Below are positions 47,356 through 56,007 of a stretch of 64,000 nucleotides of DNA, piece after piece (within the stretch, counting starts at the first letter, position 1; every line of letters starts with the position of its first letter). The position numbers were made by a program, and so were the translations under genes. Under the pieces are notes generated by a model. The model was not told where the DNA came from. It did no database searches and saw only the letters and a list, made by a program, of their open reading frames with translations. The stretch comes from Corynebacterium gerontici (lineage in GTDB: Bacteria; Actinomycetota; Actinomycetes; Mycobacteriales; Mycobacteriaceae): positions 62,001 to 126,000 of the forward strand of contig NZ_CP033897.1 in assembly GCF_003813985.1 (NCBI RefSeq). The letters run 5' to 3'.

Positions 47356-48245
47356 AAAACCCAACCAACACCATAAAGCTCACCCCAATCCACATCGCAC
47401 TCGGGATGCTACTGGGGGTTGGGTTGCTGATTTCGGGGTTGAGCGTGGTCGGCAACCTCATGGTCTCAACGCCCGCCACTCTTCTAGGTATATGTCTAGG
47501 AGGGGGATATCTTGTGGTGTTCTGGGCAATCTTCCGCTTCAGTGGCCTCTGGCCCCATGCCGCCCACTGGTGGTGGTTTGGTGCGTGCGTGTTGTGGGGT
47601 GGTGGTGTTGCTTTTGGTTTGGTGATGCTTTCGGGTGATGCGTGGATGACGCTGACTGACAATCTCGGTTGGGAGGCGGTGAGTGCGAGTTTTGCTGGGG
47701 CTTGGCCTGAGGAGTTGTCGAAGGCATTTGGTGTGCTGCTGATTTTGTTGGCAACCCCTGCGTGCTCGCGACCGTGGCATGGCTTCGTTACTGGTGGTCT
47801 GGTGGGGCTCGGTTTCGAGGTTCTGGAGAACATTCTGTACGGCGGCGTTGGGGCTCTGCTGGATCCCAATAGTGATTTGGTTGGCGCTTTACAGATGTGG
47901 TCGCTTCGAACCGTGGCTGGTTTCGGTTTGCACGTTTTCCTCACCGCGATTGCAGGTTTCGGCATTGGTGTGGCGCTGTATGCCTATCGAATGGACACCG
48001 TCCAGCGCGTCCAGGCGACCCTGGCGTCGGTGAGTTGGTCGTTCGTTTTGCACTTCTGCTGGAATATTCAGTGGTCTCGTCCCTGGATGCAGGTGGTGTG
48101 CATGCTCGTGGCCGCCACTTTCCTGTATGGCACTGCTGCCGCCATTTGGTGGTGGTCCCGCCGCGCCATCAAGAGCGGCGCCGACACGGTGAGTGTGGTG
48201 GAACCGAGCGTTCGGTTCGCGGATCTGCAGCCGCCCCGTACCTAA
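47352..48245 (+). CDS. PrsW-like intramembrane protease family protein
   Basis: 297 residues with about eight membrane helices. WPEELSKAFGVLLI is the E-E-x-x-K motif, GLGFEVLENILYGG the second motif with E-N, and FVLHFCWNIQW a histidine motif, as in the PrsW/CPBP-related glutamic intramembrane peptidases. PrsW cleaves anti-sigma factors in Bacillus; no anti-sigma gene is adjacent. The start overlaps the previous stop by four bases. One palindrome copy encodes LLGICLGG in helix 2. Confidence 0.82.
   Translation: MKNPTNTIKLTPIHIALGMLLGVGLLISGLSVVGNLMVSTPATLLGICLGGGYLVVFWAIFRFSGLWPHAAHWWWFGACVLWGGGVAFGLVMLSGDAWMTLTDNLGWEAVSASFAGAWPEELSKAFGVLLILLATPACSRPWHGFVTGGLVGLGFEVLENILYGGVGALLDPNSDLVGALQMWSLRTVAGFGLHVFLTAIAGFGIGVALYAYRMDTVQRVQATLASVSWSFVLHFCWNIQWSRPWMQVVCMLVAATFLYGTAAAIWWWSRRAIKSGADTVSVVEPSVRFADLQPPRT
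47481..47502. repeat. 22-bp palindromic element, copy 3 (intragenic)
   Basis: CTTCTAGGTAT with right arm ATGTCTAGGAG. In frame in the PrsW-like gene (LLGICLGG). About 75 bases upstream the plus strand flips from 10 G+T per 60 (47341-47400) to 42 per 60 (47401-47460). Confidence 0.85.
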
Positions 48246-48268
48246 AATGTGGGTACGGTAGTCCCCAT

Positions 48269-48290
48269 CTTCTCGATATATACCTAGGAG
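48269..48290. repeat. 22-bp palindromic element, copy 4 (supplies a ribosome binding site)
   Basis: CTTCTCGATAT with right arm ATACCTAGGAG. The right arm plus the next base gives GGAGG, eight bases before the GTG of the binding-protein gene, so the element contains its Shine-Dalgarno. Confidence 0.8.
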
Positions 48291-48297
48291 GTGTGGT

Positions 48298-49200
48298 GTG
48301 AAAGCTTTTCGACGCCACCGTTTCGCCCCAATGCTGCTTCTGATCCCTATCCTCGCCTCGTGCGGCTCGGTGGACAGTGTGGCTGGTGTGGCTGGTGCTG
48401 ATCGACCTGTGATTGTTGGTTCCCAGGCTTATTACTCGAACGAGATCGTTGCGGAGATCTATGCGCAGGCACTTGAGCGTTCTGGGTACGAGGTTGACCG
48501 GCAGTTTCAAATTGGGCAGCGTGAGGTGTACATGCAGGAGATCGAGTCGGGTGCCCTCGATGTGATGCCTGAGTACACCGGGCCGATGCTGCAGTATTGG
48601 AACCCAGAGACTTCCGCTCGCAAACCAGAGGAGGTTTTGTCAGGCTTGCGTGAGGCTGCGCCGAAGAATTTGGTGGTGTTAGATCCAGCGGAGGCTTCTG
48701 ATCAGGACTCCTACGTGGTCACAAAGGAGTTTGCGGAGAAATACGACGTTAAAACCATTGCTGATTTGGCGAAAGTCCCTGGTGATTTGGTCTTAGGTGC
48801 CAACTCCGAGGCAGAAAACCGACCTAATGGCCCGAGGGGGCTCGAGCAAACCTATGGAATCGACGTTGGTTTCACCCCAATTGAAGATTCCGGCGGTCCT
48901 TTAACGGTGAAATCACTGAAGGATGGCGATATCCAGTTAGCCATCATGTATACCGCGGATCCAGCAATTGCCGAGAACGATCTGGTGAGTCTTGAGGACC
49001 CCAAAGGCCAGTTTGTCTCCTCAAATGTTGTGCCGCTCGCCTTTCTAGATATATCTCTAGGAGAAGCAGATGTGGTGCAACGAGCCAACGCTTTGCTCAC
49101 CACCCCAATCCTCATGGATCTCAACCGCCGTTCGGTGGTGGAACAGTTGCCGGCGTCGGTGATTGCTTCGGATTTTTTGGATTCGGTGGGTGAGTTTTAG
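48298..49200 (+). CDS. Betaine/choline-type ABC substrate-binding lipoprotein (OsmF/ProX family)
   Basis: 300 residues from the GTG at 48298. A signal peptide ends in the lipobox ILASC at about residue 21, giving a lipid-anchored extracytoplasmic protein. VIVGSQAYYSNEIVAEIYAQALE and LDVMPEYTGPMLQYW are the conserved OpuAC blocks for quaternary-amine binding. No permease or ATPase gene is nearby, so it is an orphan component. A palindrome copy in the gene encodes FLDISLGE near residue 250, and an 11-mer GCTTTTCGACG forms codons 3-6. Confidence 0.83.
   Translation: MKAFRRHRFAPMLLLIPILASCGSVDSVAGVAGADRPVIVGSQAYYSNEIVAEIYAQALERSGYEVDRQFQIGQREVYMQEIESGALDVMPEYTGPMLQYWNPETSARKPEEVLSGLREAAPKNLVVLDPAEASDQDSYVVTKEFAEKYDVKTIADLAKVPGDLVLGANSEAENRPNGPRGLEQTYGIDVGFTPIEDSGGPLTVKSLKDGDIQLAIMYTADPAIAENDLVSLEDPKGQFVSSNVVPLAFLDISLGEADVVQRANALLTTPILMDLNRRSVVEQLPASVIASDFLDSVGEF
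49042..49063. repeat. 22-bp palindromic element, copy 5 (intragenic)
   Basis: First base is T rather than C; otherwise TTCTAGATAT with right arm ATCTCTAGGAG. In frame in the binding-protein gene (FLDISLGE). Confidence 0.8.
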
Positions 49201-50459
49201 GGGGTTCGGGCGCGTTGGAGGTGTTGGTTCATCTGTTGGCGTGCTGATTTTTTGCTGAGGTTGCGTTTGTTGGTTGTGGCTTGTTCGGGTGGGGCGCCGG
49301 GTGTTTGGTGGGCGGCTTGGCCGGTGTGGGGATGTCGGATGTAGCGGCCGTTGTTGTGGCGTGTTGGGTTGTCGTCGTTTTGGCGGTTGTGGGTGGCGCA
49401 GCAGGCGATGAGGTTTTGGAGGGTGGTTTCGCCGCCGTCGGCCCAGGCTTGGATGTGGTGCATGTGGCAGTTGGTGGCGCGTCGGTGGCAGGTGGGGTCG
49501 GCGCAGAGTTGTTGGTCGGCGCTGATCATGAGGCGTTGGGCGGGGCTGGCGAAGCGTGGGTTGCGTTTGATGAGGGCGCCGCCGACGGGTTCGGTGTGGG
49601 GTTTCCCTTCGGCGTTTTCGGCGTAGATCATGATGTAGCCGTATTCTTCGGCGATGCGTCCGCAGAGTTCGCTGTAGTGGATGGTGGCGCCGTCGGTGGT
49701 GGCGAGCATCCCGTCGCCGAGGTTGCGCATGCCGATGGCGGGGATGACCACCATGGGGTGTCGGAGGATGTGTTCGATCTTTTTGGGGTGCGCGCCGCGG
49801 CGGTTGCTGGCCCAGTTGGTGGTGGCGAATACGGCCCGTTTGAGCGCTTCGGCCATGGCTTGGGTGTGGGTGAGGTCGCAGGCAGGGTCGTCGATAAGCA
49901 AATTGGCGGCTTGGCGCAGAGCGTGCTCGATGGCGGCGGCATCGGCATCGGGGTAGGCGGCGTGGACGTGGCGTAAACCGAGGGCGTCGGGGGTGGCGGA
50001 CACGCGCAACGCCTGCTGCGACGGATCCTCCCTGAGCTGGGCGTTTAAGGCGCGGACGTGGGACGTCGCAAAGTCCTTAGCCTCCGAAACCGTCAAACCG
50101 CGCGAAGCTTCATAAATCTCCAACCTCAGCTTATCGACGCTCACCGCGCCCCTATTCCGCAACGCCCGCACCGAAGAATTCACCGCCAACAACAACTCCA
50201 AACCCAACCCCGCCTCACGCGCCACCTGAACCGCCGCCGCCCGCACCTCCGGCTCCACACACCGCGGCCCAAACAAATCAAACGACAACGCCAACAACCC
50301 CCGCGCCCGCGACAACGGCACACCCAACTCCACCGACAACCACTCAGCCGCCCGCCGCCGACCCTTCCGCGCCACCAAGTCCTCAACCTGCTCAAACACC
50401 CAACGCGCCACCACAACACCCTGAGAACAAAACACCGAAAACGCCTGTGCAACATCCAT
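49197..50459 (-). CDS. DUF222 / HNH endonuclease family protein (13E12-type)
   Basis: 420 residues. The C-terminal HNH nuclease motif reads CADPTCHRRATNCHMHHIQAWADGGETTLQNLIACCATHN with two CxxC-like zinc pairs. The N-terminal ~250 residues are DUF222, the architecture of the actinobacterial 13E12 repeat family, which is often multicopy. Function is unknown; relation to mobile DNA is suspected. Composition changes abruptly inside the gene: the first ~400 bases of the coding strand are G+T-rich and the rest C+A-rich, with the change near 50050-50150. It overlaps the convergent gene by four bases. Confidence 0.9.
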   Translation of the reverse strand: MDVAQAFSVFCSQGVVVARWVFEQVEDLVARKGRRRAAEWLSVELGVPLSRARGLLALSFDLFGPRCVEPEVRAAAVQVAREAGLGLELLLAVNSSVRALRNRGAVSVDKLRLEIYEASRGLTVSEAKDFATSHVRALNAQLREDPSQQALRVSATPDALGLRHVHAAYPDADAAAIEHALRQAANLLIDDPACDLTHTQAMAEALKRAVFATTNWASNRRGAHPKKIEHILRHPMVVIPAIGMRNLGDGMLATTDGATIHYSELCGRIAEEYGYIMIYAENAEGKPHTEPVGGALIKRNPRFASPAQRLMISADQQLCADPTCHRRATNCHMHHIQAWADGGETTLQNLIACCATHNRQNDDNPTRHNNGRYIRHPHTGQAAHQTPGAPPEQATTNKRNLSKKSARQQMNQHLQRARTP

Positions 50460-50563
50460 AAGCCAGACGCTAAGAGGCGCGACGATAATGAAGCAATGAA
50501 TTGTGGGAAAAAGATCGCGGGGGCCGAGTTTCTGTGGATAACTCGGCCCCCTGTGGACAACAT

Positions 50564-50585
50564 CTTCTAGATATATAGCTAGAAG
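50564..50585. repeat. 22-bp palindromic element, copy 6 (contains the gtrA stop)
   Basis: CTTCTAGATAT with right arm ATAGCTAGAAG. Symmetry extends to 28 bases (CAT ... ATG). The gtrA stop codon TAG (50579-50581, minus strand) is inside the element. Confidence 0.87.
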
Positions 50586-51022
50586 ATGAGGGTTCTTTGC
50601 ACCACAAAGTTGATCACCGTCGCCACACCCTGCGAGATCACAAACGCAACCACAATCGCTACAGCTTCAGCCATGTGGTGTTCGGTGAAGAAGCTGTAGA
50701 GGATTTTGTGTCCGCCGACGTTGATGAAGAATGTGATGGTGTAGAGCACGACGACTTGGAGGAATCGTTTGGTGCTGGGGGCGGCGCGGAAGGTCCAGCG
50801 CCTGTTGATGAGGTAGGCGGTGGTGGTGCCGAAGATGAAGCCGACGGTACGGCCACCGAAGGCGCCGAAACCAATGATGGTTTGAAAGAAGAAGGTGATG
50901 CTGAGGTCCACCACGGCTGAGATTGCCCCGGAGATCAGAAATTTTGTGCCTTGCGCCGCGAGTCCGTTTTGAGGTTCGGCGAGCGCCCCGGCGATCGGGT
51001 CGGCTGTGTATTCCGCTTTCAC
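50579..51022 (-). CDS. GtrA-family membrane protein
   Basis: 147 residues from a GTG with AAGG upstream; four membrane helices of the GtrA family (FLISGAISAVVDLSITFFFQ, YLINRRWTFRA). In mycobacteria the homologue Rv3789 is encoded beside dprE1-dprE2 and has been linked to arabinan synthesis, as a decaprenyl-phosphoryl-arabinose flippase or as a scaffold. Here the gene is divergent from dprE1 with two small genes between. Its last codons and stop lie in a 22-bp palindrome. Confidence 0.87.
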   Translation of the reverse strand: MKAEYTADPIAGALAEPQNGLAAQGTKFLISGAISAVVDLSITFFFQTIIGFGAFGGRTVGFIFGTTTAYLINRRWTFRAAPSTKRFLQVVVLYTITFFINVGGHKILYSFFTEHHMAEAVAIVVAFVISQGVATVINFVVQRTLIF

Positions 51023-51031
51023 AAAGTAGCC

Positions 51032-51472
51032 TTACTTTTCGCTTTTCGACGTCACGTACACCAGTCCTCCGGCGATCGCGCCCAAAACCGTGTGTGGTTT
51101 GCGCACGCCCATGCGGCGGAGGAGCTTGGTGAGTTTTTGGGTCAAAGCGGCATCGATTGTGCCTAACGCCCATACTGCTAGACATATACCTAGAAGGTGG
51201 AGGTAGGTTTCGGTGGGGGATAGGGTTTCGTCGTCCGCAGCCAGCTCCGCTTCGAGCCGTCCGATGATGGCTTGGGGGTCGTTGTCGGGGTTGTCGTCTT
51301 GAAGGTTGGCGTAGCTGATGATGCCGAGCGCGGTGGTGGTGATGCCGAGTTTGGCGAGTGTGCGCAGGGCTTTGTTGTGGATGTAGTCGGGTGTGGCGGT
51401 GTAGGTGGTGATGGCGAGGGCTTGGGTGATGCGCCCGATTTGGGTGTCGTCGAGTGGGTTGGCGTTGTTCAT
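51032..51472 (-). CDS. Conserved actinobacterial small protein, function unknown
   Basis: 146 residues with two hydrophobic segments: about 41-53 (TTTALGIISYANL) and 91-110, the latter encoded partly by a palindrome copy as LLGICLAVWAL. The acidic middle (LQDDNPDNDPQ) and basic C-terminus are notable. It ends nine bases before gtrA. No family recognised. The 11-mer codes T-S-K-S at the C-terminus. Confidence 0.6.
   Translation of the reverse strand: MNNANPLDDTQIGRITQALAITTYTATPDYIHNKALRTLAKLGITTTALGIISYANLQDDNPDNDPQAIIGRLEAELAADDETLSPTETYLHLLGICLAVWALGTIDAALTQKLTKLLRRMGVRKPHTVLGAIAGGLVYVTSKSEK
51174..51195. repeat. 22-bp palindromic element, copy 7 (intragenic)
   Basis: CTGCTAGACAT with right arm ATACCTAGAAG. 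In frame on the minus strand in the gene at 51032-51472 (HLLGICLAV). Confidence 0.8.
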
Positions 51473-51507
51473 AGTTGCTTTAGGTTACCGCGTCTAGGAT
51501 GGGGTTT

Positions 51508-51756
51508 ATGGTCGGTTTTGGTTTTTCTCGTGCGAAGCGTCGGGCTCGGAAGGCGGAGGCTGCGCCGCGGATTGCGGCGGAGCGTACGAATACGCCTTTG
51601 GATAATCGTATGACGTTGTTGGTGGCGCAGGAATTGCCGTTGCTGGATAGTGCGGATCGGGTGCGTGTGTATGAGATTCTTAACAGTTATGAGGGGCCGC
51701 AGATCACCTCGCAGGAGGAGCTGCCTGCGGAGATCCGGGAGTTGATGGATTTGTGA
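51508..51756 (+). CDS. Small conserved protein, function unknown
   Basis: 82 residues from the ATG at 51508 (alternative ATG 51499). A basic N-terminus (FSRAKRRARKAEAAPR) is followed by an acidic, helical C-terminal half ending in SQEELPAEIRELMDL. It lies 56 bases upstream of dprE1 on the same strand and may be co-transcribed. No family recognised. Confidence 0.55.
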   Translation: MVGFGFSRAKRRARKAEAAPRIAAERTNTPLDNRMTLLVAQELPLLDSADRVRVYEILNSYEGPQITSQEELPAEIRELMDL

Positions 51757-51812
51757 CATGCTGCCCGATTGTGTGAGTTTTTGGGGTTTGGGCGGGTAGC
51801 CTTGAGGGCGAT

Positions 51813-53279
51813 ATGACCAAAAATTTGGGCACGTCCAGCACCGCTGCTTCGAACGGTGCCTCCGGGGCCTTCACAACAGAAGCGAAGAAACTTACTGGTT
51901 GGGGGCGCACTGCTCCTACGACTGCGGAGGTTTTGGCGACGGATGACGTCGAAAAGCTCCAAGAGGCGGTCCGTCGGGTTGCTGAGCAAAATGATGGCAA
52001 GCCCGCCCACCTCAAGCGTGGCGTGATTGCGCGCGGCATGGGTCGTTCTTATGGCGATCCTGCGCAGAATGCGGGTGGTTTGGTGGTTGATATGCAGCCG
52101 CTGAACAAGATCCATTCCATTGATCCCGATTCGGCGCTTGTCGACGTCGACGGTGGCGTGACCCTTGACCAGCTCATGAAGGCCGCTTTGCCCTATGGGC
52201 TGTGGGTACCGGTGCTGCCTGGCACTCGACAGGTCACCATCGGTGGCGCGATTGGCCCGGACATTCATGGTAAGAATCACCACTCGGCTGGTTCTTTCGG
52301 CGACCACGTGGTGAGCATGGAACTGCTGGTGGCTGATGGCCGTGTGCTGCACCTCGAGCCTGAGGGCAGCGCCGATGACCCGGATGGATCCCTCTTCTGG
52401 GCGACTGTGGGCGGCATGGGCCTGACCGGCATCATTCTGCGCGCCACGATCCGCATGACCAAGACCGAGACGGCGTACTTCATCGCCGACGGTGACCTCA
52501 CCGGCTCCCTCGACGAGACCATCGAGTTCCACTCCGACGGCTCCGAGCACAACTACACCTATTCCTCTGCATGGTTCGACGCCATCTCGCCCGAACCGAA
52601 ACTCGGCCGCGCCGCAATTTCCCGCGGCTCCCTGGCTACCTTGGCCCAGCTTGAAGAACTCAACCCGAAGCTGGCGAAGGACCCACTGAAGTTCAACGCA
52701 CCCCAACTGGTGACCGTGCCAGACATTTTCCCCAGCTTCACCATGAACAAGCTGTCCATGATCGCCATCGGCGAACTCTGGTGGCTGAAGTCCGGCACCT
52801 ACCGCAACCAGGTGCAAAACCTCACGCAGTTCTACCAGCCCCTCGACCTCATCGGCGAGTGGAACCGCGGCTACGGCAAGCGCGGCTTCCTCCAGTACCA
52901 GTTCGTGGTGCCGCGCGAAGCAGTTGAGCCCTTCAAGGACATCGTCCGCGACATTCAACGCTCCGGGCACTACTCGGCACTCAACGTGTTCAAGCTCTTC
53001 GGCGAAGGCAACAAGGCACCCCTGTCCTACCCCATGCCCGGCTGGAACGTCTGCGTCGACTTCCCAATCAAGCCCGGCCTCGGCGACTTCCTCGACGACC
53101 TGGACAAGCGCGTCATGGAATTCGGCGGCCGCCTCTACCTGGCCAAAGAATCACGCACCTCGGCCGAAAACTTCCACAAGATGTACCCCGAGATGCAAAG
53201 CTGGCTCGAAACGCGCCGCAAGATCGACCCCACCGGCGTGTTCGCATCCGACATGTCCCGCCGACTTGAACTCAACTAA
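51813..53279 (+). CDS. dprE1: Decaprenylphosphoryl-beta-D-ribose oxidase DprE1
   Basis: 488 residues, an FAD-dependent oxidase that converts decaprenyl-phosphoryl-ribose to the 2-keto intermediate on the way to decaprenyl-phosphoryl-arabinose. The FAD domain shows [15 protein letters not shown] and [21 protein letters not shown] with the flavin histidine. The C-terminal block [27 protein letters not shown] keeps the cysteine equivalent to Cys387 of the mycobacterial enzyme, the residue attacked by benzothiazinone drugs. Acts at the inner face of the membrane or in the periplasm. It leads dprE1-dprE2-aftA-emb. Composition drifts to C+A-rich toward the 3' end. Confidence 0.96.
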   Translation: MTKNLGTSSTAASNGASGAFTTEAKKLTGWGRTAPTTAEVLATDDVEKLQEAVRRVAEQNDGKPAHLKRGVIARGMGRSYGDPAQNAGGLVVDMQPLNKIHSIDPDSALVDVDGGVTLDQLMKAALPYGLWVPVLPGTRQVTIGGAIGPDIHGKNHHSAGSFGDHVVSMELLVADGRVLHLEPEGSADDPDGSLFWATVGGMGLTGIILRATIRMTKTETAYFIADGDLTGSLDETIEFHSDGSEHNYTYSSAWFDAISPEPKLGRAAISRGSLATLAQLEELNPKLAKDPLKFNAPQLVTVPDIFPSFTMNKLSMIAIGELWWLKSGTYRNQVQNLTQFYQPLDLIGEWNRGYGKRGFLQYQFVVPREAVEPFKDIVRDIQRSGHYSALNVFKLFGEGNKAPLSYPMPGWNVCVDFPIKPGLGDFLDDLDKRVMEFGGRLYLAKESRTSAENFHKMYPEMQSWLETRRKIDPTGVFASDMSRRLELN

Positions 53280-53291
53280 AAGGACCACCAC

Positions 53292-54050
53292 ATGCTCAAC
53301 GCTGTAGGCCAAGCCCAAAACATTCTCCTGCTCGGCGGCACCTCCGAAATCGGACTCGCCATCGTCGAAGCCTTCCTCGACCGCGGCCCCGCCCACGTCA
53401 CCCTCGCCGCCCGCGAAGACTCACCACGCCTCGCCGACGCCAAAGCACAACTCGAAGCCAAAGGCGGCACCGTCGAAACCCTGCCTTTCGACGCCACCGA
53501 CTTCGAATCCCACCCCGAAACCATCGACCTCGCCTTCGCCGCCGGCGACGTCGACATCGCCATCGTCGCCTTCGGCACCCTCGGCGACCAAGAAGCCCTC
53601 TGGCAAGACCAAAAACTCGCCGTCGAAAGCGCCCAAACCAACTACACCGCACCCGTATCCCTCGGCGTCCTCCTCGGCGAAAAGTTCAAAGCCCAAGGAC
53701 ACGGCACCATCGTCGCCCTGTCCTCCGTCGCCGGCCAACGCGTACGCCGCTCCAACTTCGTCTACGGCGCCTCCAAAGCCGGCATGGACGGCTTCTACGT
53801 CAACCTCGGCGAAGCCCTCCGCGAACACGGCGTCAACGTCCTCGTCGTCCGCCCCGGCCAAGTACGCACCAAAATGTCCGCCGACGCCGGCGAAGCACCC
53901 CTCACCGTCAACCGCGAAGACGTAGCCGACGCCACCGTCAAAGCCATCCTCAACGGCAAACAATCCATCTACGTCCACCCACTATTCGAATACGTCAGTC
54001 TCGCCTTCAAATTCATCCCACAAAGCATTTTCAGGAAGCTGCCTTTCTAA
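53292..54050 (+). CDS. dprE2: Decaprenylphosphoryl-2-keto-ribose reductase DprE2
   Basis: 252 residues, SDR family: ILLLGGTSEIGLAIVEAF (NADH motif), IVALSSVAG (catalytic Ser) and YGASKAG (Tyr-x3-Lys). It reduces the DprE1 product to decaprenyl-phosphoryl-arabinose, the sole arabinose donor. It begins 12 bases after dprE1. Codon wobble positions are almost all C or A across the gene, unlike aftA which follows. Confidence 0.95.
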   Translation: MLNAVGQAQNILLLGGTSEIGLAIVEAFLDRGPAHVTLAAREDSPRLADAKAQLEAKGGTVETLPFDATDFESHPETIDLAFAAGDVDIAIVAFGTLGDQEALWQDQKLAVESAQTNYTAPVSLGVLLGEKFKAQGHGTIVALSSVAGQRVRRSNFVYGASKAGMDGFYVNLGEALREHGVNVLVVRPGQVRTKMSADAGEAPLTVNREDVADATVKAILNGKQSIYVHPLFEYVSLAFKFIPQSIFRKLPF

Positions 54051-54081
54051 TCAGGCAGGGGCCTGTGGGAAACTAGCAGGC

Positions 54082-55980
54082 ATGAACGACACCAAACACA
54101 CCCCCCACCTTCTAGATATATGTCTAGCAGCGGTGGGGGGTGCACTCATTACGCTGGCGGGCTGGTTCGCCTTCAAGACAGTAAACCTCCCCTCCTTTGG
54201 CACTTCGAATGTGATGCGCGCGTTGTCCACGGCGGGTGTGGCGTTGGTGGTGTTGGCTTCGGTCGGGGTGTTGGCGTGGAGGCGTCGAAAAGCTGGGGCA
54301 AAGTGGGTGCGGTTTGGTGTGGTGGGTTTTGCGTACGTGGCGCCGGCGTTGATCGTGCTGGCAACCCTGGCGATTCCTTTGTCCGGTACGCGCTTGTATC
54401 TGGGCGGCTTGAACGTGGATCAGGAGTTCCGCACGCAGTACTTGACTCGGTTGGCGGATTCTCCGCAGCTTTCCGACATGAACTATTTCGGTCTGCCCGC
54501 CTTCTACCCGGCGGGTTGGTTCTGGTTCGGCGGACGCTTTGCGACGCTTCTGGGGATGCCCGGCTGGGAGGCCTTCCAGCCCTGGGCCCTGGTGTCGATC
54601 GCCACTGCCGCCTGCGTGCTGGTGCCCGTCTGGCATCGGATCACCCGCAACCTTGCCGTTGCGCTCACTATCGCGCTAGTCAGCACCATTGTGGTGCTCA
54701 TCATGTCGGCTGAAGAACCCTACGCTGCGATCGTCGCGCTCGGCGTGCCCGCCGCCGCAGTGATCGCCCGTCGAGCCATGCAAGGACGGCGCAACGCCCT
54801 TCTCGCGCTCACCATCTACCTTGGGGCCTCCGCCTCGATGTACACGCTCTACACAGCGATCATCGCCGGCAGCGTTGTCGTCATCGCGCTTTCGTACGCC
54901 TTGGTTCGCAAAGAAACGAAAGCTGTGTGGAGGCTTATCGGGGTTGGTTTGGGCTCGGTGCTCATCGCCGCGACCGTCTGGCTCCCCTATCTTCTAGAGA
55001 TATCTCTAGAAGATAGGGGAGCTGCGGCGCATTATTTGCCGCTGGCGGGCACCGCGGTTCCGCTCCCAATGTTCGCGGCCAGTATTTTGGGCGTGTTGTG
55101 TTTGGTGGGTGTGGTGTTTGTTGTGGTGTGTTGGCGTGAGCCTGATGTGGGGGCGTTGGGTGTGGTGTTGGTGGTTGCGTATGCGTGGGTGTTGTTGTCG
55201 ATGGTGGTGACGTTGTTGGGGACGACGCTTCTGGGGTTCCGTGTGGATGTGCTGATTGCGTTGGTGTTGGCGACATCGGGTGTGTTGGGTGTGTTGCGCT
55301 TGCGTGATGTGGGGGCGGCAAAGTTGGTGCGGTTTGCGTCGGCTCGTTCGGTGTCGGCTGGTGTTGTTGTGGTGATGGCGCTGGGGTTGGTGGCGTATGG
55401 TCAGCAGGTTCCGGCGCGGAATGCTGAGTCGATTGATTTGGCGTATTCGACCACTGATGGTTTTGGTGAGCGGGCGGATCGTTTTCCGGCGAATTCGGCG
55501 AAGTTTTATCCGCAGTTGGATGAGGTGTTGTCGCAAATTCCGAAGGAGCGCCGGGACACGATTGTGTTGACGGATGAGCTGTCGTTTCTTTCGTATTTCC
55601 CTTATCGGGGTTTCCAGGCGTTTACGGCGCACTACGCGAATCCTTTGGGGCAGTTTGAGCGCCGGAATGAGGCGATTGAGACGTGGGCGAATGGTTCTTG
55701 GGGTGATTTGAAGGATCCGCGGGCGTTTGTGAAGGCGTTGGAGGAGGTGCCGTGGGAGGCGCCGGATGCGTTTGTGTTCCATGTGGGCGAGGGCCAGGGG
55801 GAGCGTGGGGCGTCGACAAGCGAAGAGGCGCAAGGCTGGACGTTTGATTTGGCGGAGGACATTTATCCGAATTCGCCGAATGTGCGTTTCCGGGGCGTGG
55901 CGTTTAATCCGGCGGTGTTTGATGGCTCGCTGTGGGATGTGGAGCGAGTGGGCCCGTACGTGGTGGTAGTGAGGAAGTAG
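54082..55980 (+). CDS. aftA: Arabinofuranosyltransferase AftA
   Basis: 632 residues, GT85 family, GT-C fold: about 11 membrane helices then a C-terminal extracytoplasmic domain from about residue 450. GLNVDQEFRTQYLTRLADSPQLSDMNYFGLPAFYPAGWFWFGGR holds the conserved acidic pair near the first outer loop. AftA adds the first arabinose to the galactan. Two 22-bp palindromes lie in the gene: LLDICLAAV at residues 10-18, and LLEISLED in the middle, where the symmetry extends to 42 bases. The second half is extremely G+T-rich. Confidence 0.93.
   Translation: MNDTKHTPHLLDICLAAVGGALITLAGWFAFKTVNLPSFGTSNVMRALSTAGVALVVLASVGVLAWRRRKAGAKWVRFGVVGFAYVAPALIVLATLAIPLSGTRLYLGGLNVDQEFRTQYLTRLADSPQLSDMNYFGLPAFYPAGWFWFGGRFATLLGMPGWEAFQPWALVSIATAACVLVPVWHRITRNLAVALTIALVSTIVVLIMSAEEPYAAIVALGVPAAAVIARRAMQGRRNALLALTIYLGASASMYTLYTAIIAGSVVVIALSYALVRKETKAVWRLIGVGLGSVLIAATVWLPYLLEISLEDRGAAAHYLPLAGTAVPLPMFAASILGVLCLVGVVFVVVCWREPDVGALGVVLVVAYAWVLLSMVVTLLGTTLLGFRVDVLIALVLATSGVLGVLRLRDVGAAKLVRFASARSVSAGVVVVMALGLVAYGQQVPARNAESIDLAYSTTDGFGERADRFPANSAKFYPQLDEVLSQIPKERRDTIVLTDELSFLSYFPYRGFQAFTAHYANPLGQFERRNEAIETWANGSWGDLKDPRAFVKALEEVPWEAPDAFVFHVGEGQGERGASTSEEAQGWTFDLAEDIYPNSPNVRFRGVAFNPAVFDGSLWDVERVGPYVVVVRK
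54099..54142. repeat. 22-bp palindromic element, copy 8, with extended arms (intragenic)
   Basis: Core 54109-54130 is CTTCTAGATAT with right arm ATGTCTAGCAG. Outside it CACCCCCCACC (54099-54109) and GGTGGGGGGTG (54132-54142) are complementary, giving about 44 bases of near-symmetry with one base of slip. It encodes HLLDICLAAV at the start of AftA. Confidence 0.82.
54981..55022. repeat. 42-bp perfect palindrome containing element copy 9 (intragenic)
   Basis: Core 54991-55012 is CTTCTAGAGAT with right arm ATCTCTAGAAG. The flanks GCTCCCCTAT and ATAGGGGAGC complete a perfect 42-base palindrome inside aftA, encoding LPYLLEISLEDRGA. Confidence 0.87.
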
Positions 55981-56007
55981 CGGGGGCTCATAGTAGACTG
56001 CAGGGTT

